From contig NZ_JAMBPQ010000003.1 of NCBI RefSeq assembly GCF_024206495.1, positions 354,426 through 418,425 of the forward strand: DNA of 64,000 nucleotides. Reading direction: 5' to 3'. Positions within the stretch are counted from its first letter, which is position 1. The number at the start of each line of letters is the position of its first letter. Origin of the DNA: Paraburkholderia sp. CNPSo 3272 (GTDB taxonomy: Bacteria; Pseudomonadota; Gammaproteobacteria; Burkholderiales; Burkholderiaceae). The notes beneath the pieces are model-generated. The model made no database searches and was not told where the DNA came from. It was given only the letters and a program-made list of their open reading frames with translations. The position numbers and the translations under genes were made by a program. This document shows, piece by piece, positions 60,719-64,000 of the stretch.

Positions 60719-61477
60719 TTAACCGCCGTACACGTCGAAGTCGAAATACTTCGACTCGATCTTCCTGTACGTGCCGTCCTTGATCATGTCGGCGATGGTC
60801 TTGTCGATCTTCGCCTTGAGGTCGGCATCTTCCTTGCGCAGGCCGATGGCAGCGGCGCCCGTGGGAATTTCCGCGCCTGCGAATGCAAAGCCTGCGCCGC
60901 GCGGCGTCTTCAGGAAGCCGAGATTGGCCTGCACTTCGTCTTGCAGCGCGGCGTCGAGGCGTCCCGACTGCAGATCCAGATAGACCTGGTCCTGGTTCTG
61001 GTAGGGAATGACGTTGATGCCCTTGGGCGCCCAGTTCTGCTTCGCGTAGGTCTCCTGAATCGAGCCTTGTTCGACGCCTACCGTCTTGCCTTGCAGCGAA
61101 GCGATGGTCGGCTGCAGCGGCGAGCCCTGCTTCGCGACGAGGCGCGTCGGCGTGTTGAAGAGCTTGGCCGAGAAGGCGATCTGCTGCTCGCGCTGCGGGG
61201 TGATCGTGAGCGCGGACAGCGCGCCGTCGAACTTCTTGGCCTTGAGGCCCGGAATCATGCCGTCGAAATCCTGCTCGACCCATACGCACCTGGCGTTCAG
61301 GCGCCGGCAGATCTCGTTGCCGAGGTCGATGTCGAAACCGACCAGCTTGCCATCGGTCGCCTTCGACTCGAACGGTGCGTAGCTCGCGTCGGTGCCGAAG
61401 CGGATGGTGGACCAGTCTTTCGCATACGCACCACCTGCGGCAAGGGCGAGGGCGACACACAAGGCGAGTTTCTTCAT
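60719..61477 (-). CDS. hisJ: Histidine-type ABC transporter substrate-binding protein (HisJ-type)
   Basis: 252-residue periplasmic protein. Signal peptide MKKLALCVALALAAGGAYA, then STIRFGTDASYAPFESKATDGKLVGFDIDLGNEICRRL and the conserved WVEQDFDGMIPGLKAKKFDGALSALTITPQRE. The start is the ATG at 61477, giving the signal peptide. It is the first gene after the divergent control region, where a HutC-type operator overlaps its predicted -10 element. Histidine binding is inferred from this linkage to hutH. Confidence 0.92.
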   Translation of the reverse strand: MKKLALCVALALAAGGAYAKDWSTIRFGTDASYAPFESKATDGKLVGFDIDLGNEICRRLNARCVWVEQDFDGMIPGLKAKKFDGALSALTITPQREQQIAFSAKLFNTPTRLVAKQGSPLQPTIASLQGKTVGVEQGSIQETYAKQNWAPKGINVIPYQNQDQVYLDLQSGRLDAALQDEVQANLGFLKTPRGAGFAFAGAEIPTGAAAIGLRKEDADLKAKIDKTIADMIKDGTYRKIESKYFDFDVYGG

Positions 61478-61540
61478 GAAGTCTCCGATAAGAATGGTTG
61501 GCGTGTGCCCGGTCATGGACTGGAGGTTTGGGCCGGCAAG

Positions 61541-61552
61541 TTGTCTATACAA
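61541..61552 (-). promoter_or_regulatory. HutC-type operator at hisJ promoter
   Basis: TTGTATAGACAA on the minus strand (TTGTCTATACAA on the plus strand). The core GTATAGAC matches the HutC-subfamily consensus GTMTAKAC exactly. It overlaps the predicted hisJ -10 region, a repression position. Confidence 0.75.
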
Positions 61553-61579
61553 TTATCGATGTGTCGCAAAGAGCGACAA
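61551..61579 (-). promoter_or_regulatory. Putative hisJ promoter
   Basis: On the minus strand TTGTCG (61579-61574), 17 bases, ATAATT (61556-61551). The operator at 61541-61552 covers the -10 edge and start site. Confidence 0.5.
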
Positions 61580-61680
61580 TCGGTGTTATCACCTGGTGCG
61601 TTTCGATGGCTGTAATCGAGCAATGAATTAATTCAGGCGTTATGAGGCAGAGGTACGGGTATACGTGGAGCAGATTGAAC

Positions 61681-61692
61681 TTGTATAGACAA
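61681..61692 (+). promoter_or_regulatory. HutC-type operator at hutH promoter
   Basis: TTGTATAGACAA, identical in sequence to the site at hisJ read on its own strand. It overlaps the predicted -35 element of hutH (TTGTAT, 61681-61686). Confidence 0.78.
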
Positions 61693-61709
61693 GCTCGCTT
61701 CGGTAATCT
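61681..61709 (+). promoter_or_regulatory. Putative hutH promoter
   Basis: TTGTAT (61681-61686), a 17-base spacer and TAATCT (61704-61709), predicted start near 61716, between two HutC-type sites. Confidence 0.55.
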
Positions 61710-61718
61710 AATTCCACC

Positions 61719-61730
61719 TTGTCCAGACAA
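61719..61730 (+). promoter_or_regulatory. Second HutC-type operator downstream of hutH start site
   Basis: TTGTCCAGACAA carries the core GTCCAGAC, one mismatch from GTMTAKAC. It lies 38 bases from the first hutH site and just after the predicted transcription start, suggesting paired binding. Confidence 0.55.
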
Positions 61731-61743
61731 CTTTGACTTCGCA

Positions 61744-63282
61744 ATGAACCTCAAACTCACTCCCGGCCACCTGACCCTGTCCCAACTGCGCCAGATCGCG
61801 CGTGCCCATGAAAACGGTGGCGTGAAGCTCGAGCTCGATCCGGCCAGCTTCGCGGCCATCGACGCGGGCGCACGCGCCGTTGCCGAGATCACGGCGAAGG
61901 GCGAGCCCGCCTATGGCATCAATACGGGTTTCGGGCGTCTGGCGAGCACGCATATTCCGCGTGAGCAGCTCGAACTCCTGCAGCGCAATCTGGTGCTTTC
62001 GCATGCCGTGGGCGTGGGCGAGCCGATGTCGCGCCCGGTCGTGCGTCTCTTGATGGCGTTGAAGCTGTCGAGCCTGGGCCGCGGTCATTCGGGCATCCGC
62101 CGCGAAGTGATGGACGCGCTCATCACGCTGTTCAACGCCGACGTGCTGCCTGTGATTCCCGTGAAGGGCTCGGTGGGCGCTTCGGGCGACCTCGCGCCGC
62201 TCGCGCATATGTCCTGCGTTTTGCTGGGCGTGGGCGACGTGTTCGCAAAGGGAGAGCGCATGAGCGCCGTCGAAGGCTTGCGTCTCGTCGGCCTCAAGCC
62301 GCTCGCGCTGCAGGCCAAGGAAGGTCTCGCACTGCTCAACGGCACGCAGGCTTCGGCCGCACTCGCGATCTACAACATGTTCGCGATCGAAGACCTGTAC
62401 CGCACGGCACTCGTCTCGGGCGCGCTCTGCGTGGATGCGGCGGCCGGTTCGGTGAAGCCGTTCGACGCGCGCATTCATGAGCTGCGCGGCCATCGCGGCC
62501 AGATCGAGGCGGCTGCGGCCTATCGCACGCTGCTCGAAGGCTCGGCGATCAACCTCTCGCACCGCGACTGCGGCAAGGTCCAGGACCCGTACTCGCTGCG
62601 CTGCCAGCCGCAGGTGATGGGCGCGTGTCTGGACCAGATGCGCCACGCGGCGCAGGTCCTGCTCATCGAGGCGAACGCGGTGTCGGACAATCCGCTGATC
62701 TTTCCCGAAACGAATGAAGTGCTCTCGGGCGGCAACTTCCACGCGGAACCGGTGGCCTTCGCCGCCGACAATCTCGCGCTGGCCGCCGCCGAAATCGGCG
62801 CACTGGCCGAGCGCCGCATCGCGCTGCTCATCGACGCGACGCTCTCTGGCCTGCCGCCATTCCTCGTGAAGGACGGCGGCGTGAACTCGGGCTTCATGAT
62901 CGCGCACGTCACCGCGGCTGCGCTGGCATCGGAAAACAAGACGCTCGCGCATCCGGCTTCGGTCGATTCGCTGCCGACCTCGGCAAACCAGGAAGACCAC
63001 GTTTCGATGGCGACGTTCGCCGCGCGCAAGCTCGCCGACATCGCCGAGAACACGGCCAACATCCTCGCGATCGAACTGCTCGCCGCGGCCCAGGGCGTGG
63101 ACCTGCGCGCGCCGCATCACACGAGCCCGGCGCTCGCGCATGTGATGCAGTCGGTGCGCGCCGAGGTGCCGCATTACGACCTCGACCGCTACTTCGCGCC
63201 GGATATCGAGGCGATGACGAATCTGGTGCAGAGCGGCGCGATCGCCAAACACAGCCCGCTGGCGTTCGAGTCCGAGCAATAA
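61744..63282 (+). CDS. hutH: Histidine ammonia-lyase HutH
   Basis: 512-residue enzyme that eliminates ammonia from L-histidine to give urocanate. The self-forming MIO cofactor triad Ala146-Ser147-Gly148 lies in [18 protein letters not shown]. Other conserved stretches are [42 protein letters not shown] and [19 protein letters not shown]. The ATG at 61744 gives the usual N-terminus ([18 protein letters not shown]); the longer upstream frame crosses the operators and is not coding. hutU follows 56 bases later. Confidence 0.96.
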   Translation: MNLKLTPGHLTLSQLRQIARAHENGGVKLELDPASFAAIDAGARAVAEITAKGEPAYGINTGFGRLASTHIPREQLELLQRNLVLSHAVGVGEPMSRPVVRLLMALKLSSLGRGHSGIRREVMDALITLFNADVLPVIPVKGSVGASGDLAPLAHMSCVLLGVGDVFAKGERMSAVEGLRLVGLKPLALQAKEGLALLNGTQASAALAIYNMFAIEDLYRTALVSGALCVDAAAGSVKPFDARIHELRGHRGQIEAAAAYRTLLEGSAINLSHRDCGKVQDPYSLRCQPQVMGACLDQMRHAAQVLLIEANAVSDNPLIFPETNEVLSGGNFHAEPVAFAADNLALAAAEIGALAERRIALLIDATLSGLPPFLVKDGGVNSGFMIAHVTAAALASENKTLAHPASVDSLPTSANQEDHVSMATFAARKLADIAENTANILAIELLAAAQGVDLRAPHHTSPALAHVMQSVRAEVPHYDLDRYFAPDIEAMTNLVQSGAIAKHSPLAFESEQ

Positions 63283-63338
63283 GCGCTGAACGCCAAATAA
63301 AAACAGTTATCCTGAATAACATCCGAGACGAAGACGTT

Positions 63339-64000
63339 ATGAACCAACCGAACTTCACCGACCCGCGCCTCGACCCGACCCGCACGATCCGCGCGCCGCG
63401 CGGCAGCGAGAAGGTCTGCAAGACCTGGCTGGCGGAAGCCGCCTACCGGATGATCCAGAATAATCTGGACCCCGAAGTCGCCGAGCATCCGCATGCGCTC
63501 GTGGTGTATGGCGGCATCGGCCGCGCCGCGCGCAACTGGGAGTGCTTCGACCAGATCCTCGCGTCGCTGAAGGACCTGAACGAGGACGAAACGCTGCTGA
63601 TCCAGTCGGGCAAGCCCGTGGGCGTGTTCCGCACGCACGCGGACGCCCCGCGCGTGCTGCTCGCGAACTCGAACCTCGTGCCGCACTGGGCCACGTGGGA
63701 ACACTTCCACGAACTGGACCGCAAGGGCCTCATGATGTACGGCCAGATGACCGCGGGCAGCTGGATCTACATCGGCTCGCAGGGCATCGTGCAGGGCACC
63801 TACGAGACGTTCTATTCGGTCGCGAACCAGCACTTCAACGGCGACCCGAAGGGCCGCTGGATCCTCACGGGCGGCCTCGGCGGCATGGGCGGCGCACAGC
63901 CGCTCGCGGCGACGATGGCGGGCTTCTCGATGATCGCGGTGGAATGCGACGAGACGCGCATCGACTTCCGCCTGAAGACGCGCTACGTGGACCGCAAGGC
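63339..64000 (+). CDS. hutU: Urocanate hydratase HutU (3' end cut by window)
   Basis: The frame from ATG 63339 stays open to the end of the window (220 codons). It matches the N-terminal domain of urocanase: [69 protein letters not shown] and the NAD-binding [19 protein letters not shown]. Urocanase converts urocanate to imidazolonepropionate, the second step after HutH. AGACG lies just before the start. The remaining two thirds lie outside the window. Confidence 0.96.
   Translation, partial: MNQPNFTDPRLDPTRTIRAPRGSEKVCKTWLAEAAYRMIQNNLDPEVAEHPHALVVYGGIGRAARNWECFDQILASLKDLNEDETLLIQSGKPVGVFRTHADAPRVLLANSNLVPHWATWEHFHELDRKGLMMYGQMTAGSWIYIGSQGIVQGTYETFYSVANQHFNGDPKGRWILTGGLGGMGGAQPLAATMAGFSMIAVECDETRIDFRLKTRYVDRK

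Overview
The window (about 64 kb, GC-rich) looks like a chromosomal segment of a Burkholderiaceae member, most likely Paraburkholderia, Caballeronia or a close relative. This rests on the codon use, the OmpC-type porins, an intracellular PHA depolymerase with a Cys nucleophile, split histidine-utilisation loci with the HutF/HutG route, and the typical mix of LivK/HisJ-type transporters. I see no rRNA, tRNA, CRISPR array or intact insertion sequence.

Layout. 1-7912 (+): a probable catabolic operon (MFS carrier, quinone reductase-like enzyme, Fe(II)/2-oxoglutarate dioxygenase, small alpha/beta hydrolase, FrnE-like DsbA protein, Rieske ferredoxin, acyl-CoA ligase, porin, BON protein). 7913-8148: a string of hairpins ending in a strong intrinsic terminator. 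8147-11792: DUF2182/DUF899 pair, a frameshifted helix-turn-helix protein and a beta-propeller protein. 11841-15694: btuB-like receptor and a porin, divergent, each behind its own cobalamin riboswitch. 15717-20071: DHA2 efflux pump, DUF305 and YncE-like periplasmic proteins. 20088-23459: a phosphate-flavoured group (CHAD, NUDIX, a basic ribbon-helix-helix-like protein, PstS with a Pho box).

23573-33389 holds the most unusual system: two transglutaminase-like proteins (one fused to a DUF2126 amidoligase), two circularly permuted ATP-grasp proteins (one fused to an alpha-E domain) and a zinc metallopeptidase. These families are predicted to make and remove peptide or isopeptide bonds, but no substrate is known.

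33545-42569: GST, PHA depolymerase, cupin, BMP-type binding protein with a nucleoside deaminase, a small secreted peptide, an orphan ParA with a large unknown protein, and an ABC-2 exporter. 42713-48663: IclR regulator, a polar amino-acid ABC transporter and hutD-hutF-hutG. 48723-58193: peptidase E-like protein, cystine-type binding protein, a molybdenum hydroxylase with a triheme cytochrome, a SET-domain protein and small regulators. 58457-64000: hisP-hisM-hisQ-hisJ divergent from hutH-hutU (hutU is cut by the window end). The divergent control region carries three HutC-type operators that overlap both predicted promoters.

How it works together. Histidine enters through HisJQMP. HutH and HutU take it through urocanate to imidazolonepropionate, the HutI step is not in the window, and HutF then HutG convert formiminoglutamate through formylglutamate to glutamate. 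The two hut blocks lie 13 kb apart and appear to have different regulators: HutC-type sites at hutH/hisJ, and an IclR protein beside hutDFG.
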